A stretch of DNA of 64,000 nucleotides from Vacuolonema iberomarrocanum LEGE 07170 (GCA_015207365.1 JADEXA010000003.1:1-64000), one strand, 5' to 3'. Counted from the stretch's first letter, positions 41,868 to 51,364 are shown. Numbers and translations are program-made. The notes: generated by a model from the sequence alone, not told the origin.

Positions 41868-43475
41868 ATGACTGCAACATCCGCTGTTCAAACCCTAGAC
41901 ATCTCACCAGTTGGCCGGGTTGAAGGCGACCTAGACGTCCGCGTTGATATTCGCGACGGTCAAGTCGTCAATGCCTGGACTCGTGCCGAACTTTTCCGTG
42001 GCTTTGAAATTATTCTCAAAGGTAAAGACCCTCAAGCGGGGTTGATCGTGACCCCCCGCGCCTGTGGCATCTGTGGCGGTTCCCACCTCACCTGTGCCTC
42101 CTGGGCACTCGATACGGCTTGGGGAACAGAGGTGCCCCGCAATGCCATCCTGGCTCGCAATCTGGGGCAATTGGCCGAGTCAATTCAGAGCATTCCCCGC
42201 TACTTCTACGGCCTGTATGCGATTGACTTGACCAATAAAAAGTACGAGCAAAGCGCCTTCTACGAAGAAGCCTGCCGCCGTTTTGCCCCATACACAGGTA
42301 CCTCCTACGAACAAGGGGTAACCATTTCGGGCAAGCCCGTTGAAATCTATGCCCTGCTTGGTGGGCAGTGGCCTCACTCTAGCTACATGGTGCCGGGTGG
42401 CGTCATGTGTGCTCCCACCCTGACCGATATCACCCGCGCCTGGTCGATTCTGGAATACTTCCGTACCAATTGGCTGGAGCCCATGTGGTTGGGCTGCTCC
42501 CTGGAGCGCTACGAGCAGATCCAGACCTATGATGACTTCATGGCCTGGATTGATGAAAAGCCCGAACATGCCAACTCTGATCTGGGCTTCTACTGGCGCA
42601 TGGGGCTCGACATTGGCCTCGATACCTACGGTGGTGGTTGTGGCCGCTATGTCACCTGGGGGTATCTACCGCACGAAGACCGTTATCAAAAGCCCACCAT
42701 CGAAGGGCGCAACGCTGCGCTCATCATGAAGAGTGGTGTCTACGATAGCTATACCGATACCCACTCCCTGATGCGACAAGACCTAGCGCGTGAGAACACC
42801 GCCCATGCTTGGTATGACGAGGGAACAAACGACATCCATCCCTTCGACCGCACCACGCAGCCTATTCAAAACAACAGCCATGACTATGATGGGGCGTATT
42901 CCTGGTCTACTGCTGTCCGCCACATCGAGTTGGGACGCTTAGAAGCAGGGGCTCTGGCACGTCAGCTTGTTGCGGGTGGCCGTCATGGTGAGGATTGGCA
43001 GCATTACGATGGCTTTATTCTCGATGCCTTCAAGAAGATGGGTGGGCCAAACATCCACTTGCGGCAACTGGCTCGGGTTCATGAACTTGTGAAGCTCTAC
43101 CGTCAGGCAGAGCACTGCCTCCGAGAGTTCCATCTCAAGGAGCCGTTCTACATCAAGCCAACCGAAAAAGATGGTCGCGGTTGGGGTGCAACCGAAGCGG
43201 CTCGCGGTGCGCTCTGTCACTGGGTTGAAGTGGAGGGCGGCAAGATCAAGAACTACCAAATGATTGCGCCAACGACCTGGAACGTTGGACCGCGCGATAA
43301 CGAAGGGGTGCGTGGGCCGATTGAAGAAGCTCTCATTGGCACCCCCATCGCCGACCCAACCGATCCGGTCGAAGTGGGCCATGTCGCTCGCTCCTTCGAT
43401 TCCTGCCTGGTTTGTACCGTTCATGCCCATGATGGCAAAACTGGGGAAGAACTCGCCCGGTTTAGAACGGCATAG
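41868..43475 (+). CDS. hupL: HupL, uptake [NiFe]-hydrogenase large subunit
   Basis: 535 residues. The two NiFe ligand motifs are complete: RACGICGGSH (Cys66, Cys69) and DSCLVCTVH (Cys513, Cys516). The C-terminal extension after His519 (16 residues) is what HupW should remove once nickel is in place. The gene is continuous, with no excision element as found in heterocystous Nostoc and Anabaena. It is followed 18 bp later by a strong terminator. Confidence 0.97.
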   Translation: MTATSAVQTLDISPVGRVEGDLDVRVDIRDGQVVNAWTRAELFRGFEIILKGKDPQAGLIVTPRACGICGGSHLTCASWALDTAWGTEVPRNAILARNLGQLAESIQSIPRYFYGLYAIDLTNKKYEQSAFYEEACRRFAPYTGTSYEQGVTISGKPVEIYALLGGQWPHSSYMVPGGVMCAPTLTDITRAWSILEYFRTNWLEPMWLGCSLERYEQIQTYDDFMAWIDEKPEHANSDLGFYWRMGLDIGLDTYGGGCGRYVTWGYLPHEDRYQKPTIEGRNAALIMKSGVYDSYTDTHSLMRQDLARENTAHAWYDEGTNDIHPFDRTTQPIQNNSHDYDGAYSWSTAVRHIELGRLEAGALARQLVAGGRHGEDWQHYDGFILDAFKKMGGPNIHLRQLARVHELVKLYRQAEHCLREFHLKEPFYIKPTEKDGRGWGATEAARGALCHWVEVEGGKIKNYQMIAPTTWNVGPRDNEGVRGPIEEALIGTPIADPTDPVEVGHVARSFDSCLVCTVHAHDGKTGEELARFRTA

Positions 43476-43493
43476 AGAAACGACCTGCTCTCC

Positions 43494-43532
43494 AACTGAT
43501 GGCTGTGTTTTGACTCAGCCATCAGTTTTTTT
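43494..43532 (+). terminator. Intrinsic terminator after hupL
   Basis: AACTGATGGCTG (43494-43505) pairs perfectly with CAGCCATCAGTT (43516-43527), with a 10-nt loop and a T-run at 43526-43532. It sits between hupL and hupW, so hupW may need readthrough or its own promoter. Confidence 0.92.
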
Positions 43533-43567
43533 CAGTTATTCAACACAACGTTACTCAACACCGTTTT

Positions 43568-44068
43568 ATGTTGACAATTATTGGCTGTGGCAACCTGAAC
43601 CGCTGCGACGATGGCGTTGGCGTTCTAATTGCCCAACGACTCCAAACCTATCTCAAGGAAAATCCCGTACCCGAGGTGCAGGTATTTGACTGTGGCACGG
43701 CGGGAATTGATGTCATGTTCCAGGCACGAGGTAGCGACGAGCTGATTGTGATTGACGCCAGCCGCACGGGCTCAGAACCCGGTGCGATTTACCAAGTACC
43801 GGGCGAAGTCCTCGAACAGTTGCCAGAACCTAGCTATAACCTACATGACTTTCGCTGGGATCATGCGATCGCCACAGGCCGCAAAATTTTCAAAGACAGC
43901 TTTCCCACCAAAGTTACGGTTTACCTCATCGAAGCCCAAAGCCTCGACTTTGGCTGGACGCTCTCACCGGCGATCGCCCAAGCTGCCGAACAGGTGTTTC
44001 AAACCATCACCACAGACTTGCAAGACAGGCGTGTCCCAGTAGCGGCTCAAATCAAAATCACATCCTGA
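43568..44068 (+). CDS. hupW: HupW, hydrogenase-specific maturation endopeptidase
   Basis: 166 residues of the HycI/HupD/HoxW peptidase family. Landmarks: IIGCGNLNRCDDGVG (Asp/Glu nickel-sensing residue; many members have GNxLxxDDG), DCGTAGID, and VIDASRTGSEPG. The C-terminal LHDFRWDHAIATGR part includes the His ligand region. It should cut HupL after His519. It lies 92 bp after hupL, behind a terminator; the region before the ATG has no clear Shine-Dalgarno. Direct hupSL-W linkage is known in some non-heterocystous cyanobacteria such as Gloeothece, but not in Nostoc. Convergent with the restriction gene, 24 bp away. Confidence 0.93.
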   Translation: MLTIIGCGNLNRCDDGVGVLIAQRLQTYLKENPVPEVQVFDCGTAGIDVMFQARGSDELIVIDASRTGSEPGAIYQVPGEVLEQLPEPSYNLHDFRWDHAIATGRKIFKDSFPTKVTVYLIEAQSLDFGWTLSPAIAQAAEQVFQTITTDLQDRRVPVAAQIKITS

Positions 44069-44092
44069 GAAACATACTGTGTAGGTACAACC

Positions 44093-47000
44093 TCACACAT
44101 TGAGATTAGACGGTTTTTGAAACGGCATTCTCGGTGGGGCAGTTTTCCACATGAGGTCGATTTCTTCGGGGGTGAGGCCGTAGGCTTGGTTTACCAGCTC
44201 AGAGATGCGGTGCTCTAGGGTGAGTCCTTCAGCGCAGCGTTGCTGAATGGGCAGGGCGTAGTCGTTGTAGGCTTCTTTGAGTTCTTTGAGAGGTTTGGGG
44301 CCGAGGCTGCCTGCTGTTTTGGGGCGGCGTTTTTTGACTTCTTTGAGGAAGTCGTCCAGGGGCAGGCTAGCAAAGTCGCTGAGTTTGTTGCCGGGTTTCT
44401 CAATGCCGTGTTCGAGCTGGAGCCAGTCGAGGATGTCGCGGGTGGCTTCTTGGTTGGCTTTGGTGAATTCAATCAGTTGTTGGACGGCGGGTTCGACTTC
44501 GGCACGAATTTCGTCGGTGGGTGGGGCAATGGGGAAAATTTCGATTAATTCCCCTTTTGGGGTTAGTGCTTCATCTTTCATATGGGGAAGATAACGCCAA
44601 TTATGCCACCAACCCAGTGGAGAATTTAGCACTGCCAATAGGTAAAGATCAGCATTAGCTAGTATGAAATTTTTATTGTTAGTGAAGTACCCACCTGTGT
44701 CATAGCAGTATGCTGGGTGAAACTGTATTTCTTGATAAATTAGCTTAGGTTTGAGAAACAAATCATAATAGGCACAACTTCTCAACTCCCACCAATATTG
44801 TCCTTGATCAGAACGTTTCTTTAGACGATCAGCAAACGGTTTTAAGTGATCATAGAGAGACGAAAATGTGTTCCCAAAAGTTTGCTCTGCTAATTCTACT
44901 GATTGACCACTCCAGGGCCAAAGATGATCGCCACTAGATTGAAGGAGAATCATCCATAATTTCTGCCACTCTGAAGTCCATCTCTCAATATCTTGCCCCC
45001 TTAAATATGGCTTGATTACCGCAGAACAGTTGCTGTCTTTTCCAATAATTTTTTTCTTGGTCGCATCGTCTATCAAGAATGCTTTATTGAGACCTGTCTT
45101 TATGCCATAAAAAGGCTTTGATTTTATGTATTCAGTAAGAGGATTTCCCTTCAACTTAAGCTTATGCATTAAATCGTCTACTGCGGGAGGTTCTAAACTC
45201 CAATCTTCTTTTCCATAGCGTGACCAAGGGACCTTATAGCCTTCCTGATTCACATACTGCGGCAGGTTGATATTCTCCAGATGTTCTCTTGGTATGGGAC
45301 ATACCTGAACAGGAGCCCATGCTTCCGGTTTCTCCGTCTCTTCCGCTCTTTCACTCTCCGGTTTCCTCACCGATACAATGCACGGAAACACATCGGCATC
45401 CTCAAAAATTGGAGCATGGCCGAAGTCGATGATCTGCTCGAACACCGCGTTCCCGGCAAAGAACTGCCGCAGCGGTTCCCCATAGCCTGCCCGCAGCCAC
45501 TTGTTCGTCACGATGTACGACAAAATGCCATTGGGCCGCAGGATGCTCAGCCCCTTTTCGTAGAAATAGACATAGATATCTGCCACGCCGTCATAGGCTG
45601 CATAGTGCTCTTGTAGATAGGGTTTGAAGGGCGTTAGCAACTCCTGGCGTACATAGGGCGGGTTGCCAATCACCACATCAAAGCCGCCACTGGCAAACAC
45701 TTCTGGAAACGCCGCTTCCCAGTCAAAGGCATAGGTAGGGTCAAACGCCGAGTCAGCAATGATGGAGTTGCCCACCTTAATGTTGTCATCCAGGTAGGTC
45801 AGCGTCTTGCCCCGCTCCGCCGTCTTCAGCCAGAGGGAGAGCTTGGTAATCTCCACCGACTCCGGCGACAGGTCTACCCCATAGAGGTTTTGGTTGAGGA
45901 TGGTCTTCGTCAGATCAAACAGGCTGCGTTGGCCGACAAACGTTCCCGACTCATCCTCTGTTTGCAGGGCGGCCAGCCGTTCGTTCACTTCCTCATATTT
46001 GCGATTTAGGAAGTCGAAGGCTGCAATGAGAAACGCACCCGAGCCGCAGGCCGGATCGACCACGCGGGTCTGGGTCAGCACCTCATCTCGGTAGCGCTCC
46101 CAAAACTGGATTTCCGCTCGTTGTCGCTGTCGTACTGCATTGGCGCGGATCTGGTCAATACCCATTTCTTCCCAGAGAGCCTTTTCTTGGCGCTCCAAAT
46201 ATTCGCCCAGCGCCACCCCCACGATGTACTGCGTGATGAAGGCCGGGGTGTAATAGACGCCCTGGGTCTTGCGGCGTCCCTTTTTCTGGTCGTATGCCTG
46301 GTTGGTGGCCTGGGCGCGCAGTTCTTCCAAATCGGAGACGGACTGCTCAAAGATGTGGCCCAGGATGTTGACAGATACCTCCGAAGCAAAGTCGTAGCCC
46401 GTGAGCTTGTTGAGGTGGCTACAGAGACTGTCCGATACCCAGAGCTGTTCATCCAGCAGTGGATCGTGCGCAAAGAGTCCGCCATTGTAGCCCGGAATCG
46501 AGAGCGCACTGTTCCCTTTATCCACCGCTTGAAAGACGGCCTTGAAGTTTTCCCAAATCGTGCGCGGATTATAGGGATCTTTGTGGTCATGCGCTTTTTG
46601 GATGGTTTTCTCAGGCAGCAATCCCCGATCTTCACAAAAGGCGATGAACAGGATGCGGTCCAGCACCTTTTGGGCGGTAGCGATGAGGGCGACGTTGCGA
46701 TGGTCTCCGACCAGCCCTTGGCTATCGCTCAAACCTTCTGGCACAATGTGGAGAAAGTGTTTCGCCAATGCTAGCCGTACCTGCTTGTATTCCTGGTAGA
46801 GCTTCTTGGTCACATCCTCATCGGCATTGGCGGACTCGACAAGCAACTGGTCAATGCGAGATTTGCCCTTAGGATCGGCAGTTGCGGGCAGAAAGTTGTC
46901 CCGACACAGGATGAAGTAGAACTGCTTGAAGGTATCCAAGTCGGCCAAGTCTTCTAGGCGAAACCGCTGGTAGTAGGCTGGAGTTTTGCTGGTTTGGTAG

Positions 47001-47503
47001 AGCCGAATTTCGCGGTAGTTCGAGACGATTACCCAACGGCAATCAGGGGTGTAGTTGGCATAGCGCCAGCCCTGATCCACAGCGGATTCATGGCGACCCG
47101 AGGCAGTGCGATCGAGGTCATTGGTAACGCCCTTAAGTTCAATGGGAGCCACCACCCGTCCCTGGAGCTTTACCTTGCCTGAATCTTCTGTCTTGGCATG
47201 GAACAGCCCGATCGCCCCGTCCGCCGAACCACCCCCATCGGCAATCGTTTGCTCTGCGTGTAACTCCCAGCGATCGCCCCCAATGATGGAGCGATATCCC
47301 AGCACTGTTTGAAAGATGTCGTTGAGAAACTGACCATGGAGCGAGACTTCTTTAACCTTGGTGAGCTTGCCCGACCTCAGCGAGGTAATCCACTCTTGTA
47401 CTTTCTGGTGCTTGCCGACCAGATCCGCCGGGAATCTAAACCCCTTGAGGGCATTCTCGACAGTCTTCTGATTGAAAAGGGCACCAAGGTCTTTTCCCGT
47501 CAT
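44093..47503 (-). CDS. Type IIG (Eco57I-like) restriction-modification fusion protein
   Basis: 1136 residues. The N-terminal part has a PD-(D/E)xK-like pattern (SADGAIGLF, then APIELKG around residue 120), suggesting a nuclease. Around residue 482 is the SAM-binding motif DPACGSGAFLI and around 612 the N6-adenine methyltransferase motif GNPPYV. The C-terminal third (about 750-1060) resembles the TaqI-type target-recognition domain (FTNNKNFILANADLYLLAVLNS). Such proteins cut and methylate as a single polypeptide. No specificity subunit or separate methylase lies beside it. The gene has just one HIP1 octamer in 3.4 kb (near 47270), suggesting transfer. BREX PglX is an alternative, but no other BREX gene is present. 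Confidence 0.9.
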   Translation of the reverse strand: MTGKDLGALFNQKTVENALKGFRFPADLVGKHQKVQEWITSLRSGKLTKVKEVSLHGQFLNDIFQTVLGYRSIIGGDRWELHAEQTIADGGGSADGAIGLFHAKTEDSGKVKLQGRVVAPIELKGVTNDLDRTASGRHESAVDQGWRYANYTPDCRWVIVSNYREIRLYQTSKTPAYYQRFRLEDLADLDTFKQFYFILCRDNFLPATADPKGKSRIDQLLVESANADEDVTKKLYQEYKQVRLALAKHFLHIVPEGLSDSQGLVGDHRNVALIATAQKVLDRILFIAFCEDRGLLPEKTIQKAHDHKDPYNPRTIWENFKAVFQAVDKGNSALSIPGYNGGLFAHDPLLDEQLWVSDSLCSHLNKLTGYDFASEVSVNILGHIFEQSVSDLEELRAQATNQAYDQKKGRRKTQGVYYTPAFITQYIVGVALGEYLERQEKALWEEMGIDQIRANAVRQRQRAEIQFWERYRDEVLTQTRVVDPACGSGAFLIAAFDFLNRKYEEVNERLAALQTEDESGTFVGQRSLFDLTKTILNQNLYGVDLSPESVEITKLSLWLKTAERGKTLTYLDDNIKVGNSIIADSAFDPTYAFDWEAAFPEVFASGGFDVVIGNPPYVRQELLTPFKPYLQEHYAAYDGVADIYVYFYEKGLSILRPNGILSYIVTNKWLRAGYGEPLRQFFAGNAVFEQIIDFGHAPIFEDADVFPCIVSVRKPESERAEETEKPEAWAPVQVCPIPREHLENINLPQYVNQEGYKVPWSRYGKEDWSLEPPAVDDLMHKLKLKGNPLTEYIKSKPFYGIKTGLNKAFLIDDATKKKIIGKDSNCSAVIKPYLRGQDIERWTSEWQKLWMILLQSSGDHLWPWSGQSVELAEQTFGNTFSSLYDHLKPFADRLKKRSDQGQYWWELRSCAYYDLFLKPKLIYQEIQFHPAYCYDTGGYFTNNKNFILANADLYLLAVLNSPLGWWHNWRYLPHMKDEALTPKGELIEIFPIAPPTDEIRAEVEPAVQQLIEFTKANQEATRDILDWLQLEHGIEKPGNKLSDFASLPLDDFLKEVKKRRPKTAGSLGPKPLKELKEAYNDYALPIQQRCAEGLTLEHRISELVNQAYGLTPEEIDLMWKTAPPRMPFQKPSNLNV

Positions 47504-48066
47504 AGTTCTGATTGCTTTCGAATCCTTCTAAGATTTTTGCCTCATGCTGCAACCCTTGGAGCTCTACCTTAGTCTTCCCTTTCCGTGACCATTGATTGAT
47601 ATCTGCACAACTTTCACACCCTCTATTTTGGGTGATTGTCGATAGCTAATACTAACTCATATCCCTCTGTTGTTACTCTAGGCGAAGCAAATCTGAACAC
47701 CCTATCTACTTGTTCTGCTCAGCCTATCAATTCATCGTTTCAGCAACAAGAATTTAGCATCATGGATGCTCTCTCGCGATACTGGCAGAAGAGGGATACC
47801 AACGTATTAATGATGAAGATTGCTCTTTCGAGTTTGAGAATGCTCCAAAAAACTCCTTACGAAGACTATTCAAAATTATTTGTAGCTCCTATGGGTTACT
47901 CACCTATTTACTAAGGATAAGTAAGTCGTCAGGTGCTATTAAACCTAAGATCCTAAAAACCTGCACCGCCCGCAGCGCGGGCGGTGCAGGTTTTTAGGAT
48001 CTAGTTTTTTATCATGCCGAGTTACTTACTTGGGTGCTTCAAACGGATTTGAATGCGGTCATCTAT
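47504..48066. other. Intergenic region with palindromic element A1
   Basis: Contains the A-family palindrome (47917-48031). A 92-codon frame from a TTG (47636-47914) has weak start signals and no family resemblance; an overlapping frame looks equally protein-like, so the stretch may be a decayed gene. Confidence 0.6.
47917..48031. repeat. Palindromic element A1 (perfect 25-bp core stem)
   Basis: Core stem GATCCTAAAAACCTGCACCG... at 47949-47973 pairs perfectly with 47977-48001 around loop AGC. Outer ends AAGTAAGTCG (left) and GAGTTACTTACTT (right) form a second inverted repeat. The same flanks recur in reverse orientation at 51514-51621. Confidence 0.9.
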
Positions 48067-48690
48067 TCAATCAAAATCTGTTTGTAGCGTTGGATCTGCA
48101 TAGTGATCAAATAGCCGCGTAATTTGACTAGGGACGACGCGAGTTAGAGAGAGTTCTGGAATCTCTTGTTTCCCAAAGAATCCGACTTCCTCCGTTTCGA
48201 TGCTGATTGTGGGGGTGCCGCTTATCAACTGACAGAGGAAAAACAGTTTATACACGTGGTATGCAAAAGGTGGGTGCCCGTGGCGATGATGATTGCGGTC
48301 ATACACGGCAACTAATTTAATAGCTTGTGTTTTGTAACCAGACTCTTCATAAATCTCACGTTCTACAGCATCTTTAGGAGAGTCACCAATATCTGCCCAG
48401 CCTCCCGGTAATGTCCAGCAGCCATCCTCTTTTTCCTTAACCAATAAAATCTTTTGCTCCTTAAAGACGGCTCCTCGCACATCGACTTTGGGTGTCGCGT
48501 AACCTTGCTCTTGACTGAATAGATTATGGATATAGGTTGATTCAGTATCGGTGTGAGCGGCCATGATGTCAGCTGCGAGCGATCGCAATTGGTGATATCG
48601 CTCGATGTCATAGGGATTTTTGCTGTAGGTCAAACCATTTTGGGCAAGCGCTTGTAACTGCTGCCCCCACTCCAACCACTTTGTGTTCAT
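48067..48690 (-). CDS. NUDIX hydrolase with N-terminal helical domain
   Basis: 207 residues. The NUDIX box G-x5-E-x7-REIYEESGY is complete (GWADIGDSPKDAVEREIYEE, about 97-116), so it should hydrolyse a nucleoside diphosphate derivative using magnesium. An N-terminal helical segment of about 60 residues (WLEWGQQLQALAQNGLTYSK) is the extra domain found in YjhB-like ADP-ribose or NADH pyrophosphatases. Substrate not determinable. Its ATG is 48 bp from the stop of the RidA gene upstream on the same strand, so the two may be cotranscribed. Confidence 0.92.
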   Translation of the reverse strand: MNTKWLEWGQQLQALAQNGLTYSKNPYDIERYHQLRSLAADIMAAHTDTESTYIHNLFSQEQGYATPKVDVRGAVFKEQKILLVKEKEDGCWTLPGGWADIGDSPKDAVEREIYEESGYKTQAIKLVAVYDRNHHRHGHPPFAYHVYKLFFLCQLISGTPTISIETEEVGFFGKQEIPELSLTRVVPSQITRLFDHYADPTLQTDFD

Positions 48691-48738
48691 AGAATATGCT
48701 CAGACTTCAAGGTTGTTCAAAGTTCGCTGTAGAACCTA

Positions 48739-49122
48739 TTATGCGGCGGCCACGGCTTCGATTTCCAACAGCCATTGTTCATCAAATATCTCTGCGATGA
48801 TAACTGTCAGAGCCGGGGTGTGATGACCTAAAATCTCTTGCCTGACTTGGCTGTTAATGTCGGCATACTCGCGGGAGGAGAGGAAGGTTGTAACTTTTAC
48901 GAGATTGGCGATCGCCATATCTGCAGCGTCTAATTGAGCCACAATATTCGACCAAACTTGGCGTGCTTGGGCTTCAAACCCTGACGGGATGCTTCCATCC
49001 AATCGCTCTGGAATTTGACCGCTAATGAACAACAGACGATCAGCACCTTCGATGAGTGCCCCTTGGGAATAGCCGCCCACGGTAGCGGGTGCAGATTTGG
49101 AGCTGATGGAAGTAAACTTCAT
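48739..49122 (-). CDS. RidA/YjgF-family enamine/imine deaminase-like protein
   Basis: 127 residues from the ATG at 49122 (MKFTSISSKSAPATVGGYSQ); a start eight codons upstream is possible. The family signature is visible: GYSQG, LLFISGQIPERLDG, FEAQARQVWSNI, LVKVTTFLS, then a terminal EIEAVAAA. The Arg normally found in the active site (R of xxTxR) is not where I expect it, since LTVIIAEI replaces RxxVxV, so it may be one of the Rid subfamilies without deaminase activity. Housekeeping detoxification of reactive enamines is the default role. Confidence 0.88.
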   Translation of the reverse strand: MKFTSISSKSAPATVGGYSQGALIEGADRLLFISGQIPERLDGSIPSGFEAQARQVWSNIVAQLDAADMAIANLVKVTTFLSSREYADINSQVRQEILGHHTPALTVIIAEIFDEQWLLEIEAVAAA

Positions 49123-49432
49123 ACATATCTCAATGCAGGGACACAATTTTTCTTGTAGTCTATCAAGCTCAAATTTTTAAGCTAGATAGATGGATGGATG
49201 CAAAGCTCAACAGAACTATTGCCAATGTTGGGTTGCACTTTTTCCTAAGCTAACCTACACGGCTAATATTGGGTTTCATTTTCTCCACCCAGCTTACACA
49301 ACTTGAGAAATCTGCTGCACCAAAGCGTGTACGCCCAGCATGGGTATGCATAAACAGTGAGGCTGATATCCCACGGATATCAGCCATCTGCAAGGTCAAA
49401 ATATATCTCAGTTGTCATAACAAAATGACAGA
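49123..49432. other. Intergenic region, no gene seen
   Basis: Contains degenerate TTGGGTT/AACCTACAC words of the cyanobacterial GTTGGGTTTCG repeat type. Nothing else recognised. Confidence 0.6.
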
Positions 49433-50326
49433 CTAAGCGAGCTGTCCACCTGTGACATCTAAATCCATGCCATTGACCGAGGTCGCTTCATCCGACGCCA
49501 GGAACATGACGGCCTGTGCCATTTCTGCAGTAGTCATGATGCGGGGAGTGACAAAGTTGGGAGCCATTTGCTCGTAGGTCAGCCCTTGATATTCAAACGA
49601 GCGTCGCAGCATTGGCGTATCGACCGCTAAAGGCGAAATAGAATTGATGCGAATATTGCGGCTACCGTTGGCATTAGCAGCAGCTTTGGTTAGGCCGATG
49701 ACGCCATGTTTGCTGGCATTGTAGTGGGGTGTGTTGGCAAACCCACGATGACCTGCCACAGACGACATATTGACGATGACGCCGCTGTCTTGCTCAATCA
49801 TGATGGGCAGCTCGTATCGCATCGAGTAGAACACACCATCCAGGTTCGTGGCGACCATGTCGCGATAGTTTGCTAGATCCATGTCTTGAATCTCGACGGG
49901 AGTCATGAAAATTCCGGCATTGTTGAAGGCGATGTCTAAACGCCCATAGGTTTCGACGGTGGCGTTGACAAACTGTTCGACCTGCTGCGGGTCACGTACG
50001 TCCGACTGGAGGTAGGTGGCTTCTCCACCCAATTCGCGAATGTCGCTTTCGACTTGCTGCCCTAGCTCAGCTCGACGCCCGTTGAAGCTGACCATCGCGC
50101 CTTCCCGCGCAAAGGCTTTAGCAGTAGCTTCGCCGATGCCAGAGGTGGCACCTGTGATCAACACCACCTTGCCAGCAAATCTCCCGTCTGGATTTGCCAT
50201 TGAGGTTTCGGGTGCGGGTGGATTGAGAGAGTTGGCCTGGGCTTGTCCCCTAGAGACGGTAGCAGCTAATCCGGCAGCGGCAAGGGTGCCTGTTGCTAAA
50301 ACTTGGCGGCGATTGAGGGTTGACAT
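49433..50326 (-). CDS. Short-chain dehydrogenase with a twin-arginine signal
   Basis: 297 residues. The N-terminus NRRQVLATGTLAAAGLAATV with AQA further on is a twin-arginine (Tat) signal peptide. Then an intact classical SDR follows: TGATSGIG (cofactor loop, about 58-65), NNAG (about 135), the catalytic Ser-Tyr-Lys set (SSVAG, YNASKHG), and C-terminal NGMDLDVTGGQLA. It should be an NAD(P)-dependent oxidoreductase exported folded with cofactor to the periplasm or lumen. Most SDRs are cytoplasmic, so the signal is unusual. The AraC gene upstream on the same strand may control it. Confidence 0.9.
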   Translation of the reverse strand: MSTLNRRQVLATGTLAAAGLAATVSRGQAQANSLNPPAPETSMANPDGRFAGKVVLITGATSGIGEATAKAFAREGAMVSFNGRRAELGQQVESDIRELGGEATYLQSDVRDPQQVEQFVNATVETYGRLDIAFNNAGIFMTPVEIQDMDLANYRDMVATNLDGVFYSMRYELPIMIEQDSGVIVNMSSVAGHRGFANTPHYNASKHGVIGLTKAAANANGSRNIRINSISPLAVDTPMLRRSFEYQGLTYEQMAPNFVTPRIMTTAEMAQAVMFLASDEATSVNGMDLDVTGGQLA

Positions 50327-50482
50327 AATCTTTCAGACTGAGAACTTTACCTATCAAAACCTACTTAAGCATTGAGTCATTGCTATTAACTTAGGTCTCA
50401 TGCCCATAGCAATCTAGGAAGATATTGCGGTTTGGCCAATATATGGCCTTAAGCCTTTTGATTACGACAGCTTCTAGAAGCT

Positions 50483-51364
50483 CTACAATGCAGAACTTTC
50501 AGGAAAGCCATTGATTTTACTCAAGCGTGTAGCACTATAGTTGCCTGGGGTTGTGCCAACCTGACGCTTGAAGTGCCAACCAAAGTGGCTTTGATCGTAG
50601 AACCCTGTTGTTGCAGCGACGGTGATGATCGGGAGTCCCTGGGCCAATAGCTTCCGTGCCTGGGCAATGCGCAGTTGGGTTTGATAGGTGCTGGGCGATA
50701 ATCCTATAGTTTTGCGAAACACGCGGCAGAAGTGAAATCGGCTCAAATTGGCGATCGCCGCCAGCTCTTCCAACGAAATATCATCGGCAAAATGAGCATG
50801 GAGGTAATCACAAGCGCGTGCTACGGCTGTGTGAATGGGCTTTGTAGGATGATCTTCAGGGCGATTCAAAGCATGGTGAGTAATCAGATAGGTTAAAAAA
50901 TCCCAGAGTGCTGTGTCTTGCTCTAGTTTGGATGCTTGCCGATCAATGACTCTCTGGAGCACGAGAAACAACCGATTTAACGTTGGATCAGTGAGAAATG
51001 CCGTTTCAAAAAATGGTTCACTGGTAGGCTTTTCGGCGATTTCCTCGGCGACCGTATGTAACCACATAGGTTCAATGTGGGCCATGGCAAAGTGGGCAGG
51101 CTGTGGCAGAGAGGTGCGATCGCTCGGCGCATGCACTTCCCCAGAATGGACAATGCTCAGGCTCCCGACAGGAATGGGATGACGGCTCCCACGATAGCAA
51201 TATTCTCCCTGGCAATCAAAACTCAAGCCAAATTGGTAAGCCGCATGGGCATGTTTGGGTAAGGGAGTCACCGCACCAGCGGTGTAAGCATAGTGTTCGA
51301 GCAAAATGCCCTTTGCTTCCCACGCGCAAATGGAAACTTGTGCGGCTTCTTGTGGCATGACCAT
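50483..51364 (-). CDS. AraC-family transcription regulator with cupin sensor domain
   Basis: 293 residues. The N-terminal cupin-like domain (LPKHAHAAYQFGLSF, GSLSIVHSGEVHAPSD) is the sensing part. The C-terminal 100 residues carry AraC helix-turn-helix motifs (ISLEELAAIANLSRFHFCRVFRK and ITVAATTGFYDQSHFGWHFK). The effector and target are not known. The Tat-SDR gene 156 bp downstream is a plausible target. Two candidate ATGs stand two codons apart (51364 and 51358). Confidence 0.93.
   Translation of the reverse strand: MVMPQEAAQVSICAWEAKGILLEHYAYTAGAVTPLPKHAHAAYQFGLSFDCQGEYCYRGSRHPIPVGSLSIVHSGEVHAPSDRTSLPQPAHFAMAHIEPMWLHTVAEEIAEKPTSEPFFETAFLTDPTLNRLFLVLQRVIDRQASKLEQDTALWDFLTYLITHHALNRPEDHPTKPIHTAVARACDYLHAHFADDISLEELAAIANLSRFHFCRVFRKTIGLSPSTYQTQLRIAQARKLLAQGLPIITVAATTGFYDQSHFGWHFKRQVGTTPGNYSATRLSKINGFPESSAL

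Noticed and set aside
41868..43475. Excision element inside hupL
   Set aside because: hupL is continuous with both NiFe motifs and 535 codons; no recombinase gene or split frame.
44093..47503. BREX (PglX) or multi-gene type I restriction system
   Set aside because: No brxA/B/C, pglZ, hsdR or hsdS-like neighbours; the single fused polypeptide suits type IIG.
47636..47914. 92-codon + strand frame before palindrome A1
   Set aside because: Starts at TTG without a ribosome site, has no recognisable family and overlaps an equally plausible frame. Left as a possible decayed gene.
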